Shown here piece after piece: positions 26,170-34,649 of a stretch of DNA of 64,000 nucleotides (its first letter is position 1; every line of letters begins with the position of its first letter). Under the pieces are notes generated by a model that searched no databases, was not told the origin of the DNA, and saw only the letters and a program-made list of their open reading frames with translations. The DNA is from Rhizobium sp. SEMIA4064 (GTDB taxonomy: Bacteria; Pseudomonadota; Alphaproteobacteria; Rhizobiales; Rhizobiaceae): assembly GCF_003025035.1 (NCBI RefSeq), contig NZ_PYJN01000022.1, positions 310,001 through 374,000 on the forward strand, in the 5' to 3' direction. The position numbers were made by a program, and so were the translations under genes.

Positions 26170-28641
26170 TCACACTTCGACTATCCCCCGGCCACCCAAA
26201 GTCCTGATCTGACCTGTGGGAACAGTCTCTACCGAAGTTCCAGCCCTCGTATAAAGCCTCAACCGCCGGGTCCCACCGGGAGCGAGGTGGAACCAGTCGT
26301 CCTCCGCCCGATAGGCTTCGAAATCGATCTGTACCGATTGTGCCAACCGGTCGCTGCGCAGATCAAGGAACCAGTGATCGTCCTGCTGCACGACGGAAGC
26401 TGTGATTTCGGCCTCGTGAAAGGCTTTTGTCCTGCCCAGGGGGAAGTAGAAGGCTTCAGTAATCAGCGCCCCTGTCTCGCGCGCTGTAAGCCGCGCCACC
26501 GTCACATCATGTGACGGCGGGCCGAAACGGAAGGCATAGGTCGTGTCGAAGAAGGCGCCGAAGAGATCGGTGCAGGCGATCTTGTGCTTGCCGCGGGCTT
26601 CGACCGACAATTCCCGCTTCCCGCTGACCACGGTCTGGCGGCCGTCGCGCAGGCAGACCGCGTCTAGATCGAGGTCGAGGGCAACATCGCCCTCGTTGAT
26701 GACATGCACATCGAGGCCATTGGTGCCTTCGTCGGTGAGCAATACTTGCACCGGCCGAAAGGCGCGGCGGAGCGCATACCATATGGGCTTCGGCTCACCG
26801 GTGGAGTCAATCACGCCCCAGCCGGGGCCGGGCAACAGATCCTGTAGCGTCCAGACAAGGGCACCGTTGCAGCCGGAGCCCTGCCGCCGCCATTCGGCAT
26901 AGGTTTCTTCCGCGACTTCGCCGGTAACGGCGCGAGACAGATCAAGATAGAGATCCGGATCTTCGCGCCGCAGGCGGCTTGGTTCGAAGCCGTAGAGTTC
27001 GCTGACATAATGATCGCGCACATCCTCGAAATCCCAGGAAGCACCGCGATCGCGCGGCACCCGCTCTTTCCATAGCGGGCTATGGACTGCCGGCACTGGC
27101 AAATGCCGCGCCAAGGTCCGGGCCTGCGGCACATGCGCGAAAGCCAGACTTTCCGCCGCGAAGCGAACGTCGGCGCGGCGCGCATCGCCAAGCGGCCGCA
27201 TATAGGCGCCGACGCCATAGTAATGCGTCACCCCCGCATTCGAGGAAAACGGCATGGCGCCGCCCGAGGGGGAATTGACGACATAGGGAACATCGGGCCG
27301 CAGCGACTTTACGATGGCCGGAATGATTTCCTCCACGATCGGGCTCGCCCAGAAGCGTTCCGGCAAGCCCATCATTGCCGCCTGCTGGTGGATCTCGCTA
27401 CCGCCGCAAAGCACAGCGAGCGAGGGCGACAGGCGCGTACTCGAAAGAAGCTGCGCCGCCTCCGCCTCGACATGGGCATTGAAGGCCTTGTCGTTCTTCA
27501 GATAGTCGAAATTGGCGAACATGAAATCCTGCCAAACCAGCAAGCCGAGTTCGTCGCAGAGCCGGAAGAATTCCGGGGTCTCATAGGCCATGGTGCCGCC
27601 GATGCGGACCATGTTCATGCCCGCCTCCGCCGCCAGCCGCAGCCAGGGCTCGTAATCTTCACGGCCGCCAGGCAAGCGGGCAATATCCGCCGTCGTCCAG
27701 ACGGCGCCACGGCAGAAGATGCGCTCGCCATTGACAACAAGCGCGAAATCCTGACCGTCCGCGCTGCGATCGACCGCAAGCCGGCGGAAGCCAGTACGCC
27801 CGAGCGGGTGCTCGACACCATCGACGATCAGCGCGACGTCATGGAGATAGGGCGTTCCGTGGGTGTGCGGCCACCACGGCGTCACACCAGGGATTTTCAG
27901 GATCGCCGTGTAGCGACCGCCATTGTCCTTCTCAAAGGCCTGTTCGACGCCACCACAGCGAAGCACGATCTCACCGACCTGTCCCTCAACAATGAGCGAG
28001 GCATAAAGCCGGCCCTCGTCATCCTCCAGCAGATCCGGACGTAGCGAAAGATCGCGAATGATCGGGCTATGCGGGCGAAACAGTGAAATCGGCCGCCAGG
28101 GGCCAACCGCATGGATTTCCGGGCACCAGCCGGGCATGTGGCCGAGCAGTGTCGTCCGTACCAGGCGCAGCCCCTGCGGCGTGATCATCTGCGGCCGCCA
28201 CCGGGCTCTGGGGCCGGGTTCGGCAAGCCGTGGCTCCAGGGCACGAAAACACAGTGCCAGTTCGTCGCCGCCCAGCAGATGGACGGCGAGTTCGTGCGAC
28301 TCGAACATGCTCTCGGAAACGAGGATTTTTGTGCCGTTCAGAAAGACGTCGCAGAGCATCGCCAATCCTCCGAGCCGCAGAACCGCATTGCCGGGGTCGG
28401 CGTCAACCAATCTGCAAAGATACCAGGCGTCCTTGTCGTTCAGCGGATGGGGATGCTCACGATTGAAAAGCCCGGCCTTTTCCAGCGCCCCGGCCACCGT
28501 GCCTGGCACCGACGCGGGGATGAACCCGGCCGAAAGCGGCACGTCCGAAGGCGAAGCGCAGGCGCCCGCATCCGTCAGAACCAGGTTCCACCCTTCGCTC
28601 AGCAGCGTCTCGCCGCCAATATCAGCCAAACGCCCGTGCAT
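26170..28641 (-). CDS. Glycoside hydrolase family 2 protein (beta-mannosidase-like)
   Basis: An 823-residue protein without signal peptide, built like GH2 enzymes: an N-terminal jelly-roll (GWNLVLTD, PGTVAGAL, LNDKDAWYL), an Ig-like domain, the TIM barrel from about 290 (RIFCRGAVWTTADI, GMNMVRIGG, CDELGLLVWQDFMFAN), and C-terminal beta domains. Barrel motifs are divergent. The acid/base Glu is probably Glu416 in CGGSEI, where beta-mannosidases have NNE. The nucleophile is probably Glu497 in RFAAESLAF, where they have SEFG. It lies 62 bases downstream of the DUF1839 gene on the same strand and may be the last gene of the carrier-protein operon. Confidence 0.82.
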   Translation of the reverse strand: MHGRLADIGGETLLSEGWNLVLTDAGACASPSDVPLSAGFIPASVPGTVAGALEKAGLFNREHPHPLNDKDAWYLCRLVDADPGNAVLRLGGLAMLCDVFLNGTKILVSESMFESHELAVHLLGGDELALCFRALEPRLAEPGPRARWRPQMITPQGLRLVRTTLLGHMPGWCPEIHAVGPWRPISLFRPHSPIIRDLSLRPDLLEDDEGRLYASLIVEGQVGEIVLRCGGVEQAFEKDNGGRYTAILKIPGVTPWWPHTHGTPYLHDVALIVDGVEHPLGRTGFRRLAVDRSADGQDFALVVNGERIFCRGAVWTTADIARLPGGREDYEPWLRLAAEAGMNMVRIGGTMAYETPEFFRLCDELGLLVWQDFMFANFDYLKNDKAFNAHVEAEAAQLLSSTRLSPSLAVLCGGSEIHQQAAMMGLPERFWASPIVEEIIPAIVKSLRPDVPYVVNSPSGGAMPFSSNAGVTHYYGVGAYMRPLGDARRADVRFAAESLAFAHVPQARTLARHLPVPAVHSPLWKERVPRDRGASWDFEDVRDHYVSELYGFEPSRLRREDPDLYLDLSRAVTGEVAEETYAEWRRQGSGCNGALVWTLQDLLPGPGWGVIDSTGEPKPIWYALRRAFRPVQVLLTDEGTNGLDVHVINEGDVALDLDLDAVCLRDGRQTVVSGKRELSVEARGKHKIACTDLFGAFFDTTYAFRFGPPSHDVTVARLTARETGALITEAFYFPLGRTKAFHEAEITASVVQQDDHWFLDLRSDRLAQSVQIDFEAYRAEDDWFHLAPGGTRRLRLYTRAGTSVETVPTGQIRTLGGRGIVEV

Positions 28642-28703
28642 TGCATTCCTCAGCTCAGAACAGGATTCCCAAAGAGCAGGCTTTGGGAGGAGATCACGTT
28701 CGC

Positions 28704-29663
28704 CTACAGCTTTTGTTCAAGCAGCCCCATCATCGAATCCCATGCATCCGCGGCCGGATCAAGGGCCGTCTGCAACGGCTCGAATTTCTTGCGTGTTACG
28801 GCGCGGGCGAGCTGAAACTGCACGGATTTCGCCACTTCCGAAATTCGCCGGGCCTCGCCAGCAGCTTCCGAAAACGCCCCCGACAGCCAGTCGAGATGAC
28901 TGCCCGCCAGCTCGAAATTGGCGCCGAGCTGGCGCAGCGTATTGAAGGCATATTTGTGGAAAAAGCCGAAGGGCCGTTCGGCTACCACTTCCACCTGCGC
29001 CGGGAAAACCGCTGCGAAGGCACGGATGGGATTGGCCGCGGGACGGCGGCGGAAATGGAAGGCCAGAAGTTGCCTGGACGTCTGCCGGATGGCGGCCTCG
29101 CCCGGCACATTCTCGGGAAACTTCGCGAATTCCGTATAGGGCAGGAAGGGCAGATCTTCATCCGTCAGATGCAATTGAAACAGCCCGTCGAAATCTTCGC
29201 CCGACAGCCGGAAGAAGCCGCCATTGTGGAAATAGTCGAGCTCGCGGCCCGCCATGTCCAGCCTGTTGATGGCGACGGTCGTCTTGCCGTGCTCGCGGCG
29301 ATAGCCGACACCCTGAGTGTCCGGCATGTAGAAGGAATCCATCTCGACCAGGCAGAGCCGGCGACGGCCGATCTGCTCGGCGACGTGGTGCTGGATCTTG
29401 TCGTAGATTGCGAGTTCCGTGCAGCGGATGCCGTACAACGCTTCCAGATCTTCGAGCGGCACTTTGAAGAAGGTAAACTGATCACCCTCGAAATCTTGGC
29501 CCACCGTGAAGCCGAGCATGGCTTCCGGCGACAGTTTCAGGCTTGAGAGCACCTCGATCCAGAGATCGATATAGCAATTGGTTTCCGGCCACACGCGCTC
29601 GCTGTCGTGCAGCGCATGGGACCTGTAGCTGGTGGGATCGAGTCCCGCGAAGACGGAAGCCAT
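28704..29663 (-). CDS. DUF1839-family protein
   Basis: A 319-residue cytoplasmic protein of unknown function. Genes of this family travel with amino acid:carrier protein ligases, which is the case here. Recognisable stretches are PETNCYIDLWIEVL near the N terminus, FTFFKVPLEDLEALYGI, LVEMDSFYMPDT and FFHKYAFNTLRQLGANFELA. The start at 29663 lies nine bases after the ligase stop codon, so the genes are probably co-translated; the ribosome site is weak. The role may be transfer of the carrier-bound amino acid to an acceptor, but that is conjecture from gene association. Confidence 0.78.
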   Translation of the reverse strand: MASVFAGLDPTSYRSHALHDSERVWPETNCYIDLWIEVLSSLKLSPEAMLGFTVGQDFEGDQFTFFKVPLEDLEALYGIRCTELAIYDKIQHHVAEQIGRRRLCLVEMDSFYMPDTQGVGYRREHGKTTVAINRLDMAGRELDYFHNGGFFRLSGEDFDGLFQLHLTDEDLPFLPYTEFAKFPENVPGEAAIRQTSRQLLAFHFRRRPAANPIRAFAAVFPAQVEVVAERPFGFFHKYAFNTLRQLGANFELAGSHLDWLSGAFSEAAGEARRISEVAKSVQFQLARAVTRKKFEPLQTALDPAADAWDSMMGLLEQKL

Positions 29664-29671
29664 GGAACCGA

Positions 29672-30580
29672 TCAGCCCCACAGCGCCTTGCGCACGCTTT
29701 CGGGCCATTCCTTGGTGTCGAGACCGTGGTGATGGAACAGCGCCAGCGCAATGCGTTCCAGACCGAAGCCGACGCAGGCCGTGTGTGCAACGCTGCCGTC
29801 CTCGAAGTTCAAACCCCATTTCGCGCCGAAGGCGTCCTGGTGATAATTGAAGCTCATGCAAGCGGTCGGATTGGCCGAGGAGGTGATCTGGATCAGCAGC
29901 TCGAACTTCAGGTTCTGGTCGCGCTGGTTGTTGGCGAGCATCTTGCCGGCGCGGCCGAAGAACGGGTCGTTGGCGACATCGATGGTCACTTCAAGGCCGA
30001 CGGCCCTCATCATCTCGACGCCGCGATCCATCCAGTTCTGGCGGAAATCCGTCACATGCTTATCGGTGCCCATGCAGACATATTCGCGCATGCGGAACAG
30101 TTGCTGACGGGCCGGATCCTTGGAAGGCTCATGGCGGAAGCAATAGGACTGCAGGTCGAAGAGCGCGCCGCTCTCAGGCAACGCGCCACGCTTGGCGACC
30201 GTCGGGTAGAGCGGATAGCAGGCCGCCGGCGTCAGTACGATGTCGGTCGCTTCCTGATCCTTCGTCCAATCTTCTCCCACCTCCATGCACTTCAGGAGGC
30301 TCATGTGATCGAGCTCGTTGCCGCAGAAGCTGTGCACCGTGCCGGCAAGCTGCGGGAAGCTCTTCATGTAGCCGCTCTTTTCGAAGAAGGCGCGGTTCAT
30401 GCCGGGCGGAAAGCGGATGGCCTCGGCACCATCGGCGCCGCCGAACTTGTCGATCAGCCTCTCGAAAGCGGAAATGACGTCTTCGAACTGGCCGCTGCGG
30501 CCATAGAGGCCATCAACGCCGGTGTCGATCAGAAGACCGGATTCAAAAAGGCGGTCGAGAAACGAGGTCTGCATATCCAT
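29672..30580 (-). CDS. Amino acid:[carrier protein] ligase (class II aaRS homologue)
   Basis: A 302-residue homologue of the catalytic core of atypical seryl-tRNA synthetase, lacking a tRNA-binding domain. Motif 2 is CFRHEPSKDPARQQLFRMREY (about 147-167) and motif 3 GFGLERIALAL (271-281). The zinc ligands of the characterised Bradyrhizobium enzyme, as I recall Cys131, Glu176 and Cys279, appear here with a uniform offset of ten as Cys121, Glu166 and Cys269. These enzymes activate glycine or alanine with ATP and load it on the phosphopantetheine of a small carrier protein rather than on tRNA. The carrier gene lies two genes upstream. The amino acid used here cannot be told from sequence. Confidence 0.88.
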   Translation of the reverse strand: MDMQTSFLDRLFESGLLIDTGVDGLYGRSGQFEDVISAFERLIDKFGGADGAEAIRFPPGMNRAFFEKSGYMKSFPQLAGTVHSFCGNELDHMSLLKCMEVGEDWTKDQEATDIVLTPAACYPLYPTVAKRGALPESGALFDLQSYCFRHEPSKDPARQQLFRMREYVCMGTDKHVTDFRQNWMDRGVEMMRAVGLEVTIDVANDPFFGRAGKMLANNQRDQNLKFELLIQITSSANPTACMSFNYHQDAFGAKWGLNFEDGSVAHTACVGFGLERIALALFHHHGLDTKEWPESVRKALWG

Positions 30581-30585
30581 GACGA

Positions 30586-31779
30586 TTATCCCAGTAGGCT
30601 GGTATCTTGTTTGTGGACGAGCAACATGGTCGACGTATTGCCGAGAATGCGGTCGTTCGAGATCATCAGTTGAGCGGAGTGCGCATCGCGCAAATGGCGG
30701 CCGAGGCTGTAGGGCGTGCCGTTCTTGTAGCCCATGATGCCGCAGATCAGCATCGCATGGTTGATGATCGGCAGGATCATCTCCGACGACGCGATCTTGA
30801 CGTTGTTCATGGCGACGGCAAACGCCATCGAAGAGAGCCGGTCGGCATCGGCCTTGGCCTCTTCATAGACTTTCAGGCCGGCGACGACATTCGACTTCAC
30901 CATCTGCAGCAGGCTGGAAACTTCCGCCAGCCGCAACGCGCCGGGCGGCTGCTGGCCAGGCGACTTGCGGGCCGCGGCGCGCACGAAAGCCTGGGCGCGG
31001 GCCACCGCGTCGGCTGCGATGCCATACCAGACGCCGCTCCAGAGCAGATGCGAGCTTGCCAACATCGACTGCGCGGCAATCTCGGCAAACGGCTTCGGCA
31101 GGATCTGCTCGGCCGGTGCTTCGCCTTTGAACAGGAAGCCGTCGGAGCAGGTGCCGCGCATGCCGAGCGTGTTCCACTCGATGGTGCGCTCCAGCGTGTA
31201 TTGATCCCTAAGGAATACCGTCATGACCTGATCGGAGGAAGCCGCCTCGGCATGGCTGCGCGAGGTGATGAGAATAGCGTCTGCATGGGCGCCATAGGAA
31301 ATGACGGTTGCGTCCTTCTCGAGGAAGCACTGGTCGCCTTCCACCTTGATGGCGCAGATACTGTTGCGGAGATTGCCGCCGATGCCGCCTTCGGTCGTCG
31401 CCGATGCCAGCAGAAGCTGTTCCTTGGCGATGCGGTGCATGAACTCGCGGTGCCAGTCGCTCTCAGCACCATGCTCGACCAGGCTCGACAGCTTGATCTG
31501 ATGCATGGCGAAGACCATGGCGCTGGCCGCGCAGGCCTGGCCGAGAATCGAGCAGAGTTCGGCTATTTCGGTGGTCGATGCACCCTCGCCGCCAAGATCG
31601 GCGGGGATCTGGATCGACAGCAGCCTTTCGGCGCGCATCGCGTCCACAGCCTCGCGCGGGAACCGGCCCTCTATGTCGACTGCATCAGCATGTTTACCGG
31701 CGATCGCCGCAACGCGTGCGGCACGCACCGCCGCCGTATCTGCGGCTCCGGCTTCAACCAAAGCGACCGCGACACTCAT
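30586..31779 (-). CDS. Acyl-CoA dehydrogenase-family flavoprotein
   Basis: A 397-residue protein with the fold marks of acyl-CoA dehydrogenases: an N-terminal helical domain, a middle part with ASATTEGGIGGN at the flavin-binding TEP/G position, then KDATVISYGAHADAILITSR, WNTLGMRGTCSDGF and a C-terminal helical domain. In place of the usual CoA substrate it probably oxidises an aminoacyl or acyl group on the adjacent carrier protein, as flavoproteins acting on aminoacyl carrier proteins do in nonribosomal pathways. It overlaps the carrier gene by one base (TGATG) and is six bases from the ligase gene. Confidence 0.82.
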   Translation of the reverse strand: MSVAVALVEAGAADTAAVRAARVAAIAGKHADAVDIEGRFPREAVDAMRAERLLSIQIPADLGGEGASTTEIAELCSILGQACAASAMVFAMHQIKLSSLVEHGAESDWHREFMHRIAKEQLLLASATTEGGIGGNLRNSICAIKVEGDQCFLEKDATVISYGAHADAILITSRSHAEAASSDQVMTVFLRDQYTLERTIEWNTLGMRGTCSDGFLFKGEAPAEQILPKPFAEIAAQSMLASSHLLWSGVWYGIAADAVARAQAFVRAAARKSPGQQPPGALRLAEVSSLLQMVKSNVVAGLKVYEEAKADADRLSSMAFAVAMNNVKIASSEMILPIINHAMLICGIMGYKNGTPYSLGRHLRDAHSAQLMISNDRILGNTSTMLLVHKQDTSLLG

Positions 31780-32030
31780 CAGGCAACCTTTCGGCTGTCC
31801 AGGATCATGCCGACCGTCTTTTCGATGGCGACGATGCTGGCAAAGGATTTGCGGTTCAGCAGATTGTCGGGAAACTCGATGTCGAAGGCTTCTTCGATGC
31901 CAAGCATGAGCTGCACCGACGCAAAGGAAGACAGCCCGGCCGCGTAGAGATCGGCGTCGTCGGCAATCTGATCCATCGCAACGGGGAGCGCACCAAACTT
32001 GGCCAGCAAATCGCGAATCGTCTCATTCAT
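31779..32030 (-). CDS. Acyl/amino-acyl carrier protein of the aa:CP ligase system
   Basis: An 83-residue acidic helical protein. The phosphopantetheine attachment motif is DLYAAGLSSFASVQLML, where Ser35 aligns with the serine of the usual GxDSL motif (here G-L-S-S-F). It is the first gene of the operon and the likely substrate of the ligase encoded downstream. No phosphopantetheinyl transferase gene is nearby, so a housekeeping one must modify it. GGAGGG lies eight bases before the ATG. Confidence 0.88.
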   Translation of the reverse strand: MNETIRDLLAKFGALPVAMDQIADDADLYAAGLSSFASVQLMLGIEEAFDIEFPDNLLNRKSFASIVAIEKTVGMILDSRKVA

Positions 32031-32386
32031 CCTTTAGTCCCTCCAAGCGATCGTAAACGCGACGGCAGCAACGCCGTCCTATCCTGCGCCGAGAAGTAAC
32101 AGGGAAAATAGAACATTCCGCTAAGCGACGTGGTAAATATAACCAGGATATACTTATCAAGAAAATCTTATTTTTTAGATTTTTCTAAAAGAAATTTACG
32201 ATATTTAAGCCATATAACATGTCGTTTACGGGACAATATCTTACAATTCTAAAATCTGTACGGAATGAGGTGCGGAAAAATGGTACTTGACCGCAAGGTT
32301 AATGCACCAAATTTTTCCCAGCAAAGTTCATTTACAAAAGCGGCGCTACAGACATCCTGAAGTAGCGGAAACGGCCAGTGAGCAGA
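32031..32386. other. AT-rich gap upstream of the carrier-protein operon
   Basis: No coding frame is evident. The centre (about 32130-32260) is much more AT-rich than its surroundings and contains a small perfect hairpin, TTTAGATTTTTCTAAA (32176-32191 region), and several TATA-like hexamers on the minus strand, for example around 32136-32160, that could serve as the operon promoter. The AT-richness stands out in this GC-rich window and could mark a binding region for nucleoid proteins or an acquired promoter. Confidence 0.5.
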
Positions 32387-33439
32387 CTATCCTTCCGGCG
32401 GATAGATATGCTCGCCGCCACGATAATCCGAGATGGAATAGCAGCCTTCGCCGATCTCGCGGACGGCGTTTCTGCCGATGTCTGCCTTGCCGTGCCCACC
32501 TGGGATATCGAGGATATAGGTGGGCTGGCAGAGGCCGGAAATGCGGCCGCGCAGCGCGGCGACGATCTTCTGCCCCTCCGCTATCGTCAGGCGGAAATGG
32601 CTGGTGCCGGGGGCAAGATCGGGATGATGCAGGTAATAAGGCTTGATCCGCGTCTCGACGAAAGCCTTCATCAACGCCGCCAGCACATCCGGATCGTCGT
32701 TGACGCCCTTCAGCAAAACGGATTGGCTGACCAGGACAACGCCGGCATCGACAAGCCGCGCGCAGGCGGCACGCGCCTCGGCGGTCAGCTCGCGAGGATG
32801 GTTGGCATGCAGCGCCACATAGACCGTCTTGCCGCTCGCCTTCAGCGCCGCGATCAGCGCCTCGTCGATCTTCAGGGGATCGACGACGGGCACGCGAGTG
32901 TGGAACCGGACAATCTTCACATGGTCGATATCGGCGAGCGCACTGAGCATCTCCTCCAGCCGGCGCGGCGACAGCACCAACGGATCGCCGCCGGTCAGGA
33001 TAACCTCCCAGATCTCGCGGTGATCGCGGATATAGGCGAAGGCGGCATCGAGTGCCGCCGCATCCAGCGTGCCGAGACCCTGCGGCCCGACCATCTCGCG
33101 ACGGAAACAGAAACGGCAATAGACAGGGCAGACATGCACGGCCTTCAACAGCACACGGTCGGGATAGCGATGGACGATCCCCTCGACCGGACTATAGGCA
33201 TGATCACCGATCGGATCGGCCCGCTCTTCCGGCGTAACGACAAGTTCGACCATGTCAGGCACGAATTGCCGCGCAATCGGATCGGCTGGGTCGCTGCGGT
33301 CGATCAGCTTTGCCATCGTAGGCGTCAGGGCAATGGCATAACGCGCGGCAACCGCCTCCAGCGACAGAGCCTCACCGGCATCGATCAAACCGGCCTGTTC
33401 AAGGTCGTCGACGCTTCTGATCGGACGCATCACGTTCAT
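32387..33439 (-). CDS. epmB: EF-P beta-lysylation protein EpmB (lysine 2,3-aminomutase-like)
   Basis: A 350-residue radical SAM enzyme. The [4Fe-4S] cysteines are Cys104, Cys108 and Cys111 (CPVYCRFCFR), the GGDPL motif follows near 150, and the barrel continues to PTYILDIPGGHGK, which resembles lysine 2,3-aminomutase. With epmA directly upstream (4-base overlap, ATGA) and efp divergent, it should convert (S)-alpha-lysine to (R)-beta-lysine for attachment to EF-P. It is shorter than clostridial aminomutases, as expected for the EpmB type. Confidence 0.92.
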   Translation of the reverse strand: MNVMRPIRSVDDLEQAGLIDAGEALSLEAVAARYAIALTPTMAKLIDRSDPADPIARQFVPDMVELVVTPEERADPIGDHAYSPVEGIVHRYPDRVLLKAVHVCPVYCRFCFRREMVGPQGLGTLDAAALDAAFAYIRDHREIWEVILTGGDPLVLSPRRLEEMLSALADIDHVKIVRFHTRVPVVDPLKIDEALIAALKASGKTVYVALHANHPRELTAEARAACARLVDAGVVLVSQSVLLKGVNDDPDVLAALMKAFVETRIKPYYLHHPDLAPGTSHFRLTIAEGQKIVAALRGRISGLCQPTYILDIPGGHGKADIGRNAVREIGEGCYSISDYRGGEHIYPPEG

Positions 33440-34500
33440 GAACCAAACTCCGAAACGGGCGCCCAGAGCACCTGTTCGATCCGCGATGCACCCGTCGCCA
33501 GCATCACCAGTCGATCGAAGCCGAGCGCTATGCCGCTCGCCTCCGGCATGACGGCAAGGGCTTCGAGAAACTCCTCATCCAGCGGATAGGTCTCGCCGTA
33601 GATGCGAGCCTTCTCGGCCATCTCTATCTCAAACCGCCGCCGCTGCTCGTCGGCATTGGTGAGTTCGCCGAAAGCATTGGCGAGCTCGACGCCGCAAGCA
33701 TAGAGCTCGAAGCGCTCAGCCACGCGATGATCGCGCGCCGAGGGCCGGGCAAGGGCCGCTTCCGAGACCGGATATTCGTCGAGGATCGTCGCCCGGCCGA
33801 AGCCAAGATAGGGCTCGACCTTCTCGACCAGCACGCGGCTGAAAAGATCGGGCCAGTGATCGTCTTTTGCCACACGCATACCCACGCGCTGCATCTCGGC
33901 CGCCAAATGTTCGCGATCCGTCGATCCGTCGAGGCCGATCGAGCCCAGCAGATCGATCTTGGCATAACGTTCAAAGGCGGCAGCGACGCTGATGCGCTCC
34001 GGCGCAAGGAACGGATCGGTTTCGGCGCCGCGATAGCTGAGTTTCTTTGCCCCCACCGTCTCCGCCGCCAGCGCCAGCAGCGCAGCACAATCGGTCATCA
34101 GCGTCTCGTAGGTCTCGCCCGCCCGATACCATTCCAGCATGGTGAATTCCGGATGGTGCAGCGGCCCGCGCTCGCGGTTGCGATAGACATGGGCGAAGCA
34201 GGCAATGCGCTCCTCGCCGGCGGCGAGCAACTTCTTGCAGGCGAACTCCGGCGAAGTGTGGAGATAGAAGGGCGCCTTCTGGCCATCCGTCGTCAGCGCC
34301 TCGGTGGCGAAGGCATGAAGATGCGCCTCGTTGCCCGGCGACACCTGCAGCGTCGGCGTGTCGACTTCGATGAAATCGTTGCGGATGAAGAATTCACGCA
34401 GAGCCGCCTGGATGGCATTGCGGCCAATGAGGAACGGCCGCCGATCCGCGTGGACGGTGCGGGTCCACCAGGGGGACGCTTTGCTGCTCGTTGGCTCCAT
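33436..34500 (-). CDS. epmA: EF-P--lysine ligase EpmA (GenX/PoxA)
   Basis: A 354-residue class II lysyl-tRNA synthetase paralogue without the anticodon-binding domain. Motif 1 is around EVDTPTLQVSPGNEAHL, motif 2 is VYRNRERGPLHHPEFTMLEWY, motif 3 is GIALGFDRLVML. It attaches (R)-beta-lysine to a conserved lysine of EF-P. I chose ATG 34500 (MEPTSSKASPWW); the frame is open 34 codons upstream, overlapping the divergent promoter region. It is divergent from efp with a 149-base gap. Confidence 0.92.
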   Translation of the reverse strand: MEPTSSKASPWWTRTVHADRRPFLIGRNAIQAALREFFIRNDFIEVDTPTLQVSPGNEAHLHAFATEALTTDGQKAPFYLHTSPEFACKKLLAAGEERIACFAHVYRNRERGPLHHPEFTMLEWYRAGETYETLMTDCAALLALAAETVGAKKLSYRGAETDPFLAPERISVAAAFERYAKIDLLGSIGLDGSTDREHLAAEMQRVGMRVAKDDHWPDLFSRVLVEKVEPYLGFGRATILDEYPVSEAALARPSARDHRVAERFELYACGVELANAFGELTNADEQRRRFEIEMAEKARIYGETYPLDEEFLEALAVMPEASGIALGFDRLVMLATGASRIEQVLWAPVSEFGS

Positions 34501-34649
34501 TGCACGCTTTCTTCTCGGGTCGCCAGGGATGGGGGTGGCTATTTCTGTTGATTTAGGGTAGTTGCGCCCCCAAGCAAACAATAGCTGCGTCGCGAGGTGC
34601 ATTTCGACAGTCCTCTACGACGTGACAGGCCGAGTTACAAGGAAGTCTT

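Noticed and set aside
30607..31947. A 446-codon open frame on the plus strand opposite the acyl-CoA dehydrogenase
   Set aside because: It is antisense to a recognisable gene and overlaps the start of the carrier-protein gene as well.
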